Below are positions 7,120 through 15,022 of a DNA stretch of 27,393 bases, piece after piece. The position numbers and the translations under genes are program-made. The stretch's first letter is position 1, and each line of letters starts with the position of its first letter. The stretch lies in the NCBI RefSeq assembly GCF_050314555.1, contig NZ_JBNPNH010000012.1, positions 1-27,393 of the forward strand, in the 5' to 3' direction. The notes under the pieces are model-generated. The model saw only the letters and a program-made list of their open reading frames with translations, searched no databases and had not been told where the DNA came from. Origin of the DNA: Spyradosoma sp004558035. Its GTDB lineage: Bacteria; Verrucomicrobiota; Verrucomicrobiia; Opitutales; UBA953.

Positions 7120-8664
7120 TCAGTGGCGGAAATGGCGGTGGCCGGTGAAGATCATCGCCATGCCGCGCTCGTTCGCGGCGTCGATGACTTCCTGGTCGCG
7201 CACGGAGCCGCCCGGCTGAATCGCCGCCGTCGCGCCCGCGTCCGCCGCGGCGAGCAGGCCGTCCGCGAACGGGAAGAACGCGTCGCTGGCGATGATCGAG
7301 CCCTTGAGCGAAAGCCCCGCCTCGCCCGCCTTCCACACGGCGATGCGCGAGGAATCGACGCGCGACATCTGCCCGGCGCCGATGCCGAGCGTGCGCTCGC
7401 AGCCCGCGTACACGATGGCGTTGGACTTCACGTGCTTGACGACCTTCCAGCCGAAGAGCATCGCGCGCAGCTCCTCGTCGGTCGGCGCGCGCTTCGTCAC
7501 CACCTTGTAGGCGCTCGGGTCGATGGGCTTGAGGTCGCGTTCCTGCACGAGCACGCCGCCGATCGCGTAGCGCACGTCGTAGAGCTTGTCCGCCGAAATC
7601 GGCTTGACCTGCTCCATGAGGCGCAGGTTCTTCTTTTTCGCGAAGATTTCGCGCGCCTCCGCCGAGAACGACGGCGCGATGATGACTTCGGAGAAGATGT
7701 GCGCGATGCGCTCGGCGAGCGCCTTGTCCACTTCGCGGTTGGCGACGATGATGCCGCCGAAGGGGGCCTGCTTGTCCGTCTCGAACGCCTGGTCCCAGGC
7801 CTCGGCGAGCGTTCCCGCCGTGGCGATGCCGCACGGGTTCGTGTGCTTGAGAATGCCGACGGTCGGGCGGTCGAACTCGGCGATGAGATTCGTCGCGCCC
7901 GTGATGTCGAGAATGTTGTTGAAGCTCAGCTCCTTGCCCTGGAGCTGGTTGAAGAAGCTGTGGAAGTCGCCGAAGAGCTTGGCGCCCTGGTGCGGATTTT
8001 CGCCGTAGCGGAGCTCCTGCGCCGTCTTCAGGTTCAGGTTGAACTGACGCGGGAACGTCGGCGCGGTCGCGGCGCTCGGCACCTGTTTTTCAAGATAGTT
8101 CGCGATCGCGGCGTCGTAGGCGGCGGTGCGGGAGAAGACCTTGAGCGCGAGCTCGCGGCGGAACTCCGGCAGCGCGGCGGGATCGCCGTCCATCGCCGCG
8201 AGCACGCGGGAATAGTCCGCGGGATCGGTGACGACGAAGACGCTCTGGTGGTTCTTCGCGGCGGAACGCAGCATCGACGGGCCGCCGATGTCGATGTTCT
8301 CGATCGCGTCCTCGAACGCGCAGTCCGGCTTGGCGACGGTCGCCTCGAACGGATAAAGATTCACGACGACCATGTCGATCATCGGAATGTCGAGCTTCGC
8401 GGCCTGTTCCATGTGCGCGGGAAGGTCGCGGCGGCAGAGCAGCCCGCCGTGCACGCGCGGGTGAAGCGTCTTCACGCGCCCGTCCATGATTTCGGGGAAG
8501 CCGGTGTGCTCGCTCACGTCGGTGACGGGCAGCCCGCCTTCGCGGAGCATTTTTGCGGTGCCGCCCGTGGAGAGCAGCTTGTAGCCGTGTTTTTCTACGA
8601 GGACCTTGGCGAAATCCAAAAGCCCGGTTTTGTCGCTGACGGACAGAAGCGCGATTTTCTGCAT
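7120..8664 (-). CDS. purH: bifunctional AICAR formyltransferase / IMP cyclohydrolase
   Basis: 514 residues from ATG 8664; the frame extends to 8703, but MQKIALLSVSDKTGLLDFA is the standard PurH N-terminus. It catalyses the last two steps of IMP synthesis: formylation of AICAR from 10-formyl-THF, then ring closure. The N-terminal cyclohydrolase (MGS-like) domain shows LLSTGGTAKMLREGG, FPEIMDGRVKTLHPRVHGGL, VVVNLYPF and ENIDIGGPSMLRSAAKN. The C-terminal formyltransferase domain shows LRYGENPHQGAKL, GILKHTNPCGIA (the Lys-His-Thr-Asn-Pro-Cys box), SDAFFPFADGL and QPGGSVRDQEVIDAANE, ending in TGHRHFRH. Length is normal for the family. No other purine gene is adjacent; it lies 73 bp downstream of the envelope cluster on the same strand. 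Confidence 0.98.
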   Translation of the reverse strand: MQKIALLSVSDKTGLLDFAKVLVEKHGYKLLSTGGTAKMLREGGLPVTDVSEHTGFPEIMDGRVKTLHPRVHGGLLCRRDLPAHMEQAAKLDIPMIDMVVVNLYPFEATVAKPDCAFEDAIENIDIGGPSMLRSAAKNHQSVFVVTDPADYSRVLAAMDGDPAALPEFRRELALKVFSRTAAYDAAIANYLEKQVPSAATAPTFPRQFNLNLKTAQELRYGENPHQGAKLFGDFHSFFNQLQGKELSFNNILDITGATNLIAEFDRPTVGILKHTNPCGIATAGTLAEAWDQAFETDKQAPFGGIIVANREVDKALAERIAHIFSEVIIAPSFSAEAREIFAKKKNLRLMEQVKPISADKLYDVRYAIGGVLVQERDLKPIDPSAYKVVTKRAPTDEELRAMLFGWKVVKHVKSNAIVYAGCERTLGIGAGQMSRVDSSRIAVWKAGEAGLSLKGSIIASDAFFPFADGLLAAADAGATAAIQPGGSVRDQEVIDAANERGMAMIFTGHRHFRH

Positions 8665-8714
8665 AGTGCCGACGAGTAAAAACCTTTTCCCCCGGGAACG
8701 CAAGGAGCGAAGGC

Positions 8715-8736
8715 GGGAACGCCCCGACGGGCGTTC
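8715..8736 (-). terminator. terminator-like hairpin from inverted GGGAACGC words
   Basis: GGAACGCCC (8715-8723) and GGGCGTTCC (8728-8736) form a perfect 9-bp stem with a CGAC loop, immediately after the stop codon of the gene at 8738. No U-tract. Likely 3' end of the envelope operon and a separator from purH. Confidence 0.55.
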
Positions 8737-8737
8737 C

Positions 8738-9703
8738 TCACTCCTCGCCGCCGTCAGTCTCCTCGGCGGGGCGGACGATGTTGCCGATCGCGATTTCGTA
8801 GTCCGGATCGGATTCGATGACCTTCAGCTTGGAGAATTTCGGCTGGCAGGAAGTCACCTTCGCCCTGCCGATTTCGGTTGTGTCGAAACCGCTGGATTCG
8901 CCCGTCTCCGGATCGAACATTTCGTCGGACTTTTCGTAGATCACGTAGATCTGTCCTTTGGCGATGTCCGTGCCCTTGCCTTTGTTGATGGAAATCAGGC
9001 CCTTTTTGTCGATGCCGATGATCTGCGCGGGCGCGAGCTGATCGACGATCGTGAAGGCGATTTTCTTGCAGAGCTCCTCCGCCGTCGTCATGAAGGCTTC
9101 TTCGGTCTTGGAGCCGCCCTCCGTACCCCAGTCCACGCCCGTGGACGCCGTGAAGACGCGCTTGACCTTCACCGGCGTCGCCTCCTTGGAGACGCCCTTC
9201 GCCGCGTCGAGCAGGCTCACGTCCGCGGCGAGCGTGATCGTGCGCTGCTCCACCTTGGAGCCGCGGACGATTTTTTTCGCGCGGAAATCATTGAAGAAGC
9301 TGACGCTGACGGAAAGCGGATACTTCACGGAGCGGAACGAGGCGACGATCTCCTGGTCTATGCCCGCGAGCGTGCTGTCGCCGGATTCGATCGCCTTGAT
9401 GCACATGTTGATGCCGTCGTCGCCGGGAACGACGTCGAGCTTGCGCGTCTGGGTGATGTAGGTGCCGATCTTTTTCGGCATCGCCTGCATGATGTTCTCG
9501 AAGGCTTCACGCGCGTTGTTCTTGCGCACCAGCGCGAGCACTGCCGGCGTCGCCGTGGGCTCGCCGATGCACGTCGTCGGTTTCTTGAGCGCGGGCGCCT
9601 TGGCGGCGGCGGGAGCGGCGGCGGGCGCGTCTTGGGCGAGGGCGGGAGCGCCCGTGAAGACGGCGAGCGCGGCGGCGATGAGGAGGAATTTTGCGTGTTT
9701 CAT
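8738..9703 (-). CDS. exported protein with FlgT/CsgG-like features
   Basis: 321 residues. Signal peptide at 1-23 (KFLLIAAALAVFTGAPALAQ), then an Ala/Pro-rich linker. The middle part has a strand-rich segment (SVKYPLSVSVSFFNDFRAKK, RTITLAADVSLLDA) and LCKKIAFTIVDQLAPAQIIGI. The C-terminus resembles the small beta-domain of FlgT/CsgG-related proteins: GIDKKGLISINKGKGTDIA, GQIYVIYEKSDEMFDPETGE, IGRAKVTSCQPKFSKLKVIE, AIGNIVRP. Likely periplasmic or outer-membrane-associated. It is the last gene of the eleven-gene minus-strand run and is followed by a hairpin. The family call is at fold level only; it could be a lineage-specific protein. Confidence 0.6.
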   Translation of the reverse strand: MKHAKFLLIAAALAVFTGAPALAQDAPAAAPAAAKAPALKKPTTCIGEPTATPAVLALVRKNNAREAFENIMQAMPKKIGTYITQTRKLDVVPGDDGINMCIKAIESGDSTLAGIDQEIVASFRSVKYPLSVSVSFFNDFRAKKIVRGSKVEQRTITLAADVSLLDAAKGVSKEATPVKVKRVFTASTGVDWGTEGGSKTEEAFMTTAEELCKKIAFTIVDQLAPAQIIGIDKKGLISINKGKGTDIAKGQIYVIYEKSDEMFDPETGESSGFDTTEIGRAKVTSCQPKFSKLKVIESDPDYEIAIGNIVRPAEETDGGEE

Positions 9704-9748
9704 GACGGTTTGCGTTTGATTGTTTTTTTTCGGTTGAAAATTCGGTTT

Positions 9749-10612
9749 TCAGAAGCGCGCGTCGGGTTTCCGTTTCAGGAAGATCGAGACGACGAGCGTC
9801 AGCGCCCAGACGAGCAGCATCATCAGCAGCGTGAAGACGAGCAGCGAATAGACGACGTGGTTGTACTGCGTGAGCGCGTAGGTGATCTTCATCGAAAAGT
9901 CGCCGAGCCACGCCGTGCAGAGGTTGAACAGGAAAATGAAGCCGAGCAGCATCAGCGCGGGAACGCCGCAGTGCCGGACGTCCGGCGGGCTGAGGCGCAT
10001 GTGCGCGCCGATGCAGAAGATCAGGTAAAGGCAGACGAGCGTCAGCGGATTCTTCAGCGTCTCGACCGAGAACGCGTCGAAGAACAGCGAGCAGCCCGCC
10101 GCGGCGACGTCGCCCGCGTAGGCGAGCGCCTCCCCGAAGCTCGAAAAGCTCTGTTCCCGCGCGACGGAGACGCCGAGCGCGTCGAGCTTTTCCGGTCCGA
10201 GCACGAGGAACGACAGAAGCACGATCGCGAGCGTGCCGACCCAGATCGGTCCCGTGCCGATGAAGAGATTGCCGATTTGCTGGAAACGGCTTTCGGGATT
10301 GTAGGAGTGATTGACGTAGCCGAGCGTGCCGTCCTTCGGCCCGAACCAGCAGACTTCGGTGACCTCGTGTCCGAAAAGCTTCGCGAAGACGACGTGCCCG
10401 AACTCGTGCAGCGCCGTTCCCGGAGCGGTGAAGTACGTGTAGAAATCGCCGAAGCGCGCCCAGCCCTCGACGCGGATCTTCTGGCTCAGATACTGCGTGA
10501 GAAAGCCGAAGACGATCGCGGGGCCGAAGACGAGCGCGATCTGCCCGAGCGTGTAGTTGCAGGCGCGCTGCAGATATTCGATGACGAAGGTGAAGATTTC
10601 TTGTCCTGACAT
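9749..10612 (-). CDS. M50-like membrane zinc metalloprotease (HEFGH)
   Basis: 287 residues with about five to six hydrophobic segments (for example IALVFGPAIVFGFL, FIGTGPIWVGTLAIVLLSFL, LTLVCLYLIFCI, ALMLLGFIFLF, SLLVFTLLMMLLVWALTLVV). The zinc-binding HExxH motif is at residues 69-73 in TALHEFGHVVFAKLFGHEV, inside or at the edge of a membrane segment, as in site-2-type intramembrane proteases. A further metal ligand cannot be assigned with confidence. It may cleave a membrane protein in regulated intramembrane proteolysis. It lies 45 bp upstream of the FlgT/CsgG-like gene and 20 bp downstream of the LysM lipoprotein, in the same apparent operon. The metalloprotease class is well supported; the substrate is unknown. 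Confidence 0.8.
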   Translation of the reverse strand: MSGQEIFTFVIEYLQRACNYTLGQIALVFGPAIVFGFLTQYLSQKIRVEGWARFGDFYTYFTAPGTALHEFGHVVFAKLFGHEVTEVCWFGPKDGTLGYVNHSYNPESRFQQIGNLFIGTGPIWVGTLAIVLLSFLVLGPEKLDALGVSVAREQSFSSFGEALAYAGDVAAAGCSLFFDAFSVETLKNPLTLVCLYLIFCIGAHMRLSPPDVRHCGVPALMLLGFIFLFNLCTAWLGDFSMKITYALTQYNHVVYSLLVFTLLMMLLVWALTLVVSIFLKRKPDARF

Positions 10613-10632
10613 GGCGTTTCAGATGTTGAAGT

Positions 10633-11163
10633 TCATTCGCTCTTCGCGGGAACGCGGATTTTCTGGCCGCGCCGGAGCTTCGCGAAATCGACGTCGGGAT
10701 TCACTTCCCGCAGCTCCTCCGGCGTGCAGCGCAGCTTTTTCGCGATGCGGACGGCGGTGTCGCCGGCGACGCAGGCGTAGAAGCGTTCCTGCTTCACCAT
10801 CGCGGAGGGGAAGATCGGCGAAAGAAACTTGAATCGGCGCGAGTTCGGGTTGTTGCGGTACGGCGTGAACAGCGCGTAGAGCTCCTCGCGCCCGAGGCGC
10901 GCGCCGTTCGCGGCGAGGATCTCCGCCGCCTCGAAGTTTTCCGTGACGATCACGTAGTGCAGGCAGGAGCTGCCGTCGGGCATGCGCGCGTCGGGATTTT
11001 CGCGCGCGAGCGCGGCGAGCCGCGCGTGGTCGATCGGCTTTTTCGTCAGCTCCGCGCAGACGGGCGAGACGGCGGGCGTTCCCGCGCAGGCGCACAGTAG
11101 CGCGCAGAGCGCCGTTCCCGCGAGCGCGGCGGCGAGGCGTTTCGTGAAGATTCCGTGTTTCAT
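10633..11163 (-). CDS. lipoprotein with ankyrin-like segment and C-terminal LysM domain
   Basis: 176 residues. Lipoprotein signal with lipobox LLCAC (Cys26). The region of about 44-90 (NPDARMPDGSSCLHYVIVTENFEAAEILAANGA) reads like one or two ankyrin-type helix pairs. The C-terminal ~45 residues are a LysM module: FYACVAGDTAVRIAKKL, TPEELREVNPDVDFAKL, RRGQKIRVPAKSE. That pattern is closely like both LysM modules of the TIR protein at 15019, suggesting a common peptidoglycan-type ligand. AGGAGG lies 8 bases before the ATG, a rare clear Shine-Dalgarno site here. Probably an outer- or inner-membrane lipoprotein facing the periplasm. Confidence 0.8.
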   Translation of the reverse strand: MKHGIFTKRLAAALAGTALCALLCACAGTPAVSPVCAELTKKPIDHARLAALARENPDARMPDGSSCLHYVIVTENFEAAEILAANGARLGREELYALFTPYRNNPNSRRFKFLSPIFPSAMVKQERFYACVAGDTAVRIAKKLRCTPEELREVNPDVDFAKLRRGQKIRVPAKSE

Positions 11164-11176
11164 CGCGCGCGCCTCC

Positions 11177-12946
11177 TCATCGGACGGTGATTTCCGCCCA
11201 GGCGTCGCCGAGCTCCTCGGACGGCGTCGCGGTCGCGGTCTGTTCCGCGTCGAAGCGCACCGTCGCCGTGCGCTTCACCTGTTCTTCGAGATAATCCGCG
11301 AGCTCGGCGTAGCCGACGTTCCCGCGCGTCTCCTTGATTTTTTTCAGCAGAAAATACGTGAAGAGCCCGTGCGAATTTTCCGGGAAGCGGCGCGGCGACT
11401 CCTCCGCGAGCGCGGAACGGAACACGACGGACCTGCCCGCGGGAACGGCGTCGGAGAGCTCGACGAGCGTCTTGCCGCCGCCGCTCTTGCCTTCGCTTTT
11501 CGTGCTCGTGAAGCAGATTTCCGAATCGATGAAGACGGTGACGAGCTTCGCGCGCAGCGAGCCGAGCTCCTCGTAAAGTTCCTTGAGTTTGAAGCCTCCG
11601 CCGACGCCGTCCGCCGGGCGGCAGTCCGTCGGCAGAAGGTATTCGTTGCCGTAGCGGTCGGCGACGGATTTGCCGACGTAGAAGAAAATGATTTCCGCGT
11701 CCGGGAACGCCTTCGCGCGTGCGGCGAGGTCGCGCACGGCGCGGCGCATGTGCCCGAGACTGTTGTTCTTGCTGCGCGAAACGCGTTCCCGCGGAATGCC
11801 GAGCGTCTTCTCGCAGTATTTCTCGAACGCGTAGCCGTCTTCGCCGGCGAAGAGCACGTTCGCGGAATTTTCGTAGGTCTCGTTCACGAGAATGCACGCG
11901 AAGCGCGCGCGGTCGGGCTGCGGCTTCAGCGCGGGAACGCCGCGGTCCACGTCGGAGAGCACGGAGCGCGGCGGAATTTCGATCGGCTCCGCGCCGCCCG
12001 GGAGCGTGACCTCGAAGCCCGCGTAGCGCGTGTCCGCCTCGTAAACCGCGTCGGGATCCGCGCGATAGACTTTGCCGTCGGGCATGACGAAATCCGCGCC
12101 GCGCAGCGTGATGCGGTCGCTCTTGCCGACGCCGTAGTCGGGCGCGAGGATCTTCGCGCGCGGGAAATTTTCGCGGAAGAGCGCCGCCTCCCTGCGCGGC
12201 ACGGGAACGAGCGCGCCGCCGAACTTCGCGTGCGAAAGCAGAAACGCGCTGTTGTCCGCGTCGTATTTCACGATTCTGAAGTCCGCGGGCGAAAGCGCCG
12301 CGTCCCCGCGCTCGGAGACGAAGCGCGCGGCGGCGAGGCGGCGCAGTTCCTCGACCTTGAGCTGCAGCTTTTCGTCCGTCGTGCGCGCGCGCCAGTCCTG
12401 CGTCGTTTCGTATTCTTTTTTCGGATACCAGAACGAAAGATAATTGTTCACGGAGCGCTGCGCGTAGTCGCGGAAGGACTCGGAGGACGTTTCGTCCGCG
12501 CGGACGATTTCGCGCGAATCGAGATAAAAAGCGGCGAGCCCGAGCGTGCGCGCGTCGGTGATTTCCGCCGGGCGGGCGCGCGGGAACACGGGAACGCCGC
12601 GCGCGTCGATGAGATTCCAACCGTCGTCGCAGCGCACGCTCGCGTAGGGCGTTCCCGCCGGCGTCGCGGTGAAGTCGCGCGCGGCGCGCAGATTCATCGC
12701 CGTGAGCGTGAGGCCTTCCGCGCCGACGTAGCCGTAGCGGTCGCCGAGCCGCATCGCGCAGATGCCGTGGGAAAACCTGCCCGCGCCGTCGAACACGGCG
12801 GGAGCGACGATTTCGCCGTCTTCGGTCATCAGCCCGACGGCGCCCGTCTCGGCGGAGCGGAACGCGATCACGTTCCCGCCCGCTCCCGCGGACGCGGGAA
12901 CGGCGGAGAACGCCGCGAAAAACAGAACTGCGGAAAAAAGTTTCAT
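11177..12946 (-). CDS. exported WG-repeat protein with caspase-fold (C14-like) domain lacking the catalytic His
   Basis: 589 residues from ATG 12946, chosen because a signal peptide follows at once (MKLFSAVLFFAAFSAVPASA). Residues ~36-80 are a WG-type repeat (VGLMTEDGEIVAPAVFD, GRFSHGICAMRLGDRYGYVG), with a weaker second unit to ~122. Residues ~348-555 follow caspase/C14 order: FACILVNETYENS, FAGEDGYAFEKYC, DAEIIFFYVGKSVADRYGNEYLLPTD, VTVFIDSEICFTS, and late HGLFTYFLLKKI. In active members the first box reads YxGHG with the catalytic His and the second D-x-C; here Lys426 stands at the His place and Cys478 sits in a two-residue-longer loop. Probably a catalytically dead caspase fold used for binding. 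It lies 13 bp upstream of the LysM lipoprotein. Fold call good, loss of activity likely, role unknown. Confidence 0.78.
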   Translation of the reverse strand: MKLFSAVLFFAAFSAVPASAGAGGNVIAFRSAETGAVGLMTEDGEIVAPAVFDGAGRFSHGICAMRLGDRYGYVGAEGLTLTAMNLRAARDFTATPAGTPYASVRCDDGWNLIDARGVPVFPRARPAEITDARTLGLAAFYLDSREIVRADETSSESFRDYAQRSVNNYLSFWYPKKEYETTQDWRARTTDEKLQLKVEELRRLAAARFVSERGDAALSPADFRIVKYDADNSAFLLSHAKFGGALVPVPRREAALFRENFPRAKILAPDYGVGKSDRITLRGADFVMPDGKVYRADPDAVYEADTRYAGFEVTLPGGAEPIEIPPRSVLSDVDRGVPALKPQPDRARFACILVNETYENSANVLFAGEDGYAFEKYCEKTLGIPRERVSRSKNNSLGHMRRAVRDLAARAKAFPDAEIIFFYVGKSVADRYGNEYLLPTDCRPADGVGGGFKLKELYEELGSLRAKLVTVFIDSEICFTSTKSEGKSGGGKTLVELSDAVPAGRSVVFRSALAEESPRRFPENSHGLFTYFLLKKIKETRGNVGYAELADYLEEQVKRTATVRFDAEQTATATPSEELGDAWAEITVR

Positions 12947-12966
12947 CGTTTCGGTCTTCGGTCTCG

Positions 12967-13842
12967 TCAGTGGTCCGCCTTCCGTTCGCCCTGAACGGAG
13001 AACGGGAACACGCGGAAGAAGCGTTCGTCCGCGGGAACGTCCGCGAGCCACGCGTTGATTGCGTCGGCGGAGACGAGGCCCGAGGGCGGCGCGAAGAACG
13101 GCACGTTCTTTTTCGTGAGCACGAACATCAGCACGCCCTGTTCGCGGGCGACGCCGTCCTTCGTCTTCATGATCGTGAACGGCGGGAGCGCGAACGGCTC
13201 GCCTTCCTTCACGGCGTTCTTGCGGAAAGTGCGGTTCGGGAAGACGCGCGCGCCGCCGAGACGCGCGTTCAGCAGAAAGACGTTCAGATACGCGTCCTGC
13301 GAAGGCGTGACGGAGAACTTCACGCGCTCGCCGTCGCGGTAGTCCGCGCGCGCGCCCGCGACGGCGCACGCGAATTCCGGGTCGGGCTTTTCGTCGAGCT
13401 TTTCGACGCAGACTTCCGCCTCGCAGAACACCCGCAGCGTTCCCGCGGGAGACGACGCGCCGAGCTTTTCGATGACCCAGCCGGATTTCTTCACGGCGAA
13501 ATTGCGGATGACGCCCTGCGTCGTCTGAAACGTGAGGCTGGAAAAACCTTCGCCCGCCTCGGAATCGAGCACGGCGCTCTCCCACGACTTCACTTCGACG
13601 CCGACGACGCGCTGCAGCGCGTCCTTGCGCGCCGCCTCGAACGCGCGGTCCATCGCCTCGCGCGGCGAAATCTCGTCGTCGATCTCGACGTAATGCGAGC
13701 CCGACGCGGCGACCGTCTCGCGCGCTCCCGCGGACGCGGGCAAAGCCGCAAGCGAACAGAGAATAACGAACAATGAATAACGCAGTGCGCTCGGCTTCTC
13801 CGAAATGAATTTTGAAAACATTTTCCGCAATGCGTTATTCAT
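12967..13842 (-). CDS. exported protein with FlgT-N-like and DUF4384-like domains
   Basis: Up to 291 residues from ATG 13842; ATG 13821 is equally possible and gives a shorter n-region. The signal peptide (YSLFVILCSLAALPASAGA) is encoded partly by the heptad repeat described at 13751-13858. Residues ~55-130 resemble the FlgT N-terminal domain also seen in LPP20-type proteins (SPREAMDRAFEAARKDALQR, VVGVEVKSWES). The C-terminal half has the DUF4384 pattern: DGERVKFSVTPSQDAYLNVF, LGGARVFPNRTF, PFTIMKTKDGVAREQGVLMF. DUF4384 modules often accompany caspase-type proteins, and here the WG-caspase gene follows after 20 bp. Likely periplasmic. The domain calls are from pattern memory, so moderately sure. 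Confidence 0.75.
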   Translation of the reverse strand: MNNALRKMFSKFISEKPSALRYSLFVILCSLAALPASAGARETVAASGSHYVEIDDEISPREAMDRAFEAARKDALQRVVGVEVKSWESAVLDSEAGEGFSSLTFQTTQGVIRNFAVKKSGWVIEKLGASSPAGTLRVFCEAEVCVEKLDEKPDPEFACAVAGARADYRDGERVKFSVTPSQDAYLNVFLLNARLGGARVFPNRTFRKNAVKEGEPFALPPFTIMKTKDGVAREQGVLMFVLTKKNVPFFAPPSGLVSADAINAWLADVPADERFFRVFPFSVQGERKADH

Positions 13843-13858
13843 TGTTCACTGTTCGTCA
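13751..13858. repeat. inverted heptad repeats spanning a gene start
   Basis: GAACAATGAATAACGCA at 13768-13784 is perfectly complementary to 13831-13847; both arms are built from ~7-bp words (ATTCATT, GTTCACT, GTTATTC). The right arm covers the ATG at 13842, and the left arm lies in the signal-peptide codons. Similar words occur at 26005-26246. Confidence 0.7.
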
Positions 13859-13874
13859 TTCGTTTGCGGGCGAG

Positions 13875-14471
13875 TTATTTCGCCGCCGCGACGGCCTGCT
13901 GGATGCGGGCCTTCATCGCGGCGCGCTTTTCGGCGGACATCGTGGCGGGAGCCTTGGAGTCGATCGCCTTCATCATTTCCTCGGCGACGTCGGCCTTCGC
14001 CATTTCAACGCCGATCGTGTATTCGATCTCGCCGTTGCCGGCGTCCGTCCAGACGGGCTTGCCGTACTCGTTCATGTTCTTGATCAGCTCGTTGACCTTG
14101 GAGGAGACGGTCTGCTTGAAGAACTCGGCGTCTTCCGCCGTCTGAAGCACGTCGCCGTCTTCGCGGGCGACCGCCGTGGTGCGCGTCGTCGTCGAGGTTT
14201 CTTCGACTGCGATGACGTTGCGGATCTTGGTCGCGAGGTTGGCGCGCGCGGCGTTGAACGCGATGGTGCGCGCGGTGTTGCGGTTCGGCGACTTGCCGTA
14301 GCCGACGGCGCGGAAGTGCGTTTCCGTGTTGTTCGCGCTGATCGGTTCTCCGACGTAGGTCTGCGTCGGCTTGACGGGCGTGACGTTCATGCCGTCGTTG
14401 CTCGCGCAGCCGGCGAGAAACGCGGAGGCGGCGAGCGCCGCGATCGCGGAGATTTTGATGTTCTTGTTCAT
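13875..14471 (-). CDS. LPP20-like lipoprotein
   Basis: 198 residues. Lipoprotein signal with lipobox AFLAGCASN (Cys22). The body has the LPP20/FlgT-N pattern: ETHFRAVGYGKSPNRNTAR, then TIAFNAARANLATKIRNVIA and VEETSTTTRTTAV, with a late EIEYTIGVEMAKADVAEEM. In this family an ARxxAxxxAxxNLA helix precedes strands that carry a conserved hydrophobic face. Lipid-anchored in the envelope. The A-rich leader (AACCTAAAATCAAAAATCC before ATG) has no Shine-Dalgarno site. 38 bp downstream of the coiled-coil gene and 32 bp upstream of the DUF4384 gene. Family call fairly good; role unknown. Confidence 0.78.
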   Translation of the reverse strand: MNKNIKISAIAALAASAFLAGCASNDGMNVTPVKPTQTYVGEPISANNTETHFRAVGYGKSPNRNTARTIAFNAARANLATKIRNVIAVEETSTTTRTTAVAREDGDVLQTAEDAEFFKQTVSSKVNELIKNMNEYGKPVWTDAGNGEIEYTIGVEMAKADVAEEMMKAIDSKAPATMSAEKRAAMKARIQQAVAAAK

Positions 14472-14509
14472 TGGATTTTTGATTTTAGGTTTGCGGTTGG
14501 TTGAAAATT

Positions 14510-15022
14510 TCAAAGGTTTTCGAGGAGCTTCCGCGGCGCGTTTTCGCGTTCGCGCGCCTCCGCCCGCCTGGCGTTCTCGAGCGCGCGCTTCGCCTGTTCG
14601 AGCGCGGCGTCGCAGTTCGCGATTTCGCGGCGGAGACTTTCGACGCGTTCCCGCAGCTCCGAAATCAGCCCTTCGTCCGCGTTCTGCGCGCGGAGTTCCG
14701 CGATGCGCTTTTCCGTGTCCTGCACGTGGCGCTGCGCGGTCTTTTTGCGCAGGCTGAGCTCGAAGATCACGTTCTTCGCGCGCTCGCTCGGCGGGAGTTT
14801 CGCGGCGGTCGGCTCGGGGCGCGCCGGCGTCTCGACCGCGGGAACGGGCGCGACGGCGGGAACGCTCTCGGACGCGGCGACGGGAACGGCTTCGGGAGCT
14901 TCCGCGGAATCCTTTTCCGCGAAGCGCGTTCCCGCGTAAAACGCGAGCCCGATCGCGACGAGCACCAGCGCCAGAACGAACTTGAACGCGCCCGCGACGC
15001 ATTTCGTCAGCGCGCCGATCAT
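14510..15022 (-). CDS. single-pass membrane protein with C-terminal coiled coil
   Basis: 170 residues. One N-terminal membrane segment (about 9-31, AGAFKFVLALVLVAIGLAFYA), a Pro/Ala/Val linker (about 42-75), then a charged helical region of about 75-165 with heptad character (AQRHVQDTEKRIAELRAQ, LISELRERVESLRREI, AALEQAKRALENARR), a likely coiled coil in the periplasm. No enzyme motif or family recognised. Its start overlaps the stop of the TIR-LysM gene by 4 bp (15019-15022), so the two products are probably made together and may interact. Confidence 0.72.
   Translation of the reverse strand: MIGALTKCVAGAFKFVLALVLVAIGLAFYAGTRFAEKDSAEAPEAVPVAASESVPAVAPVPAVETPARPEPTAAKLPPSERAKNVIFELSLRKKTAQRHVQDTEKRIAELRAQNADEGLISELRERVESLRREIANCDAALEQAKRALENARRAEARERENAPRKLLENL

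Noticed and set aside
7123..8679. Plus-strand open frame of 518 codons opposite purH
   Set aside because: PurH is unmistakable on the minus strand.
11177..12946. Active metacaspase-type protease
   Set aside because: The catalytic His position reads Lys in FFYVGKS, so activity cannot be claimed.
10982..12994. Long plus-strand open frame (670 codons) over the LysM and WG-caspase genes
   Set aside because: Composition-driven shadow; the minus strand has signal peptides, LysM and caspase-fold motifs.
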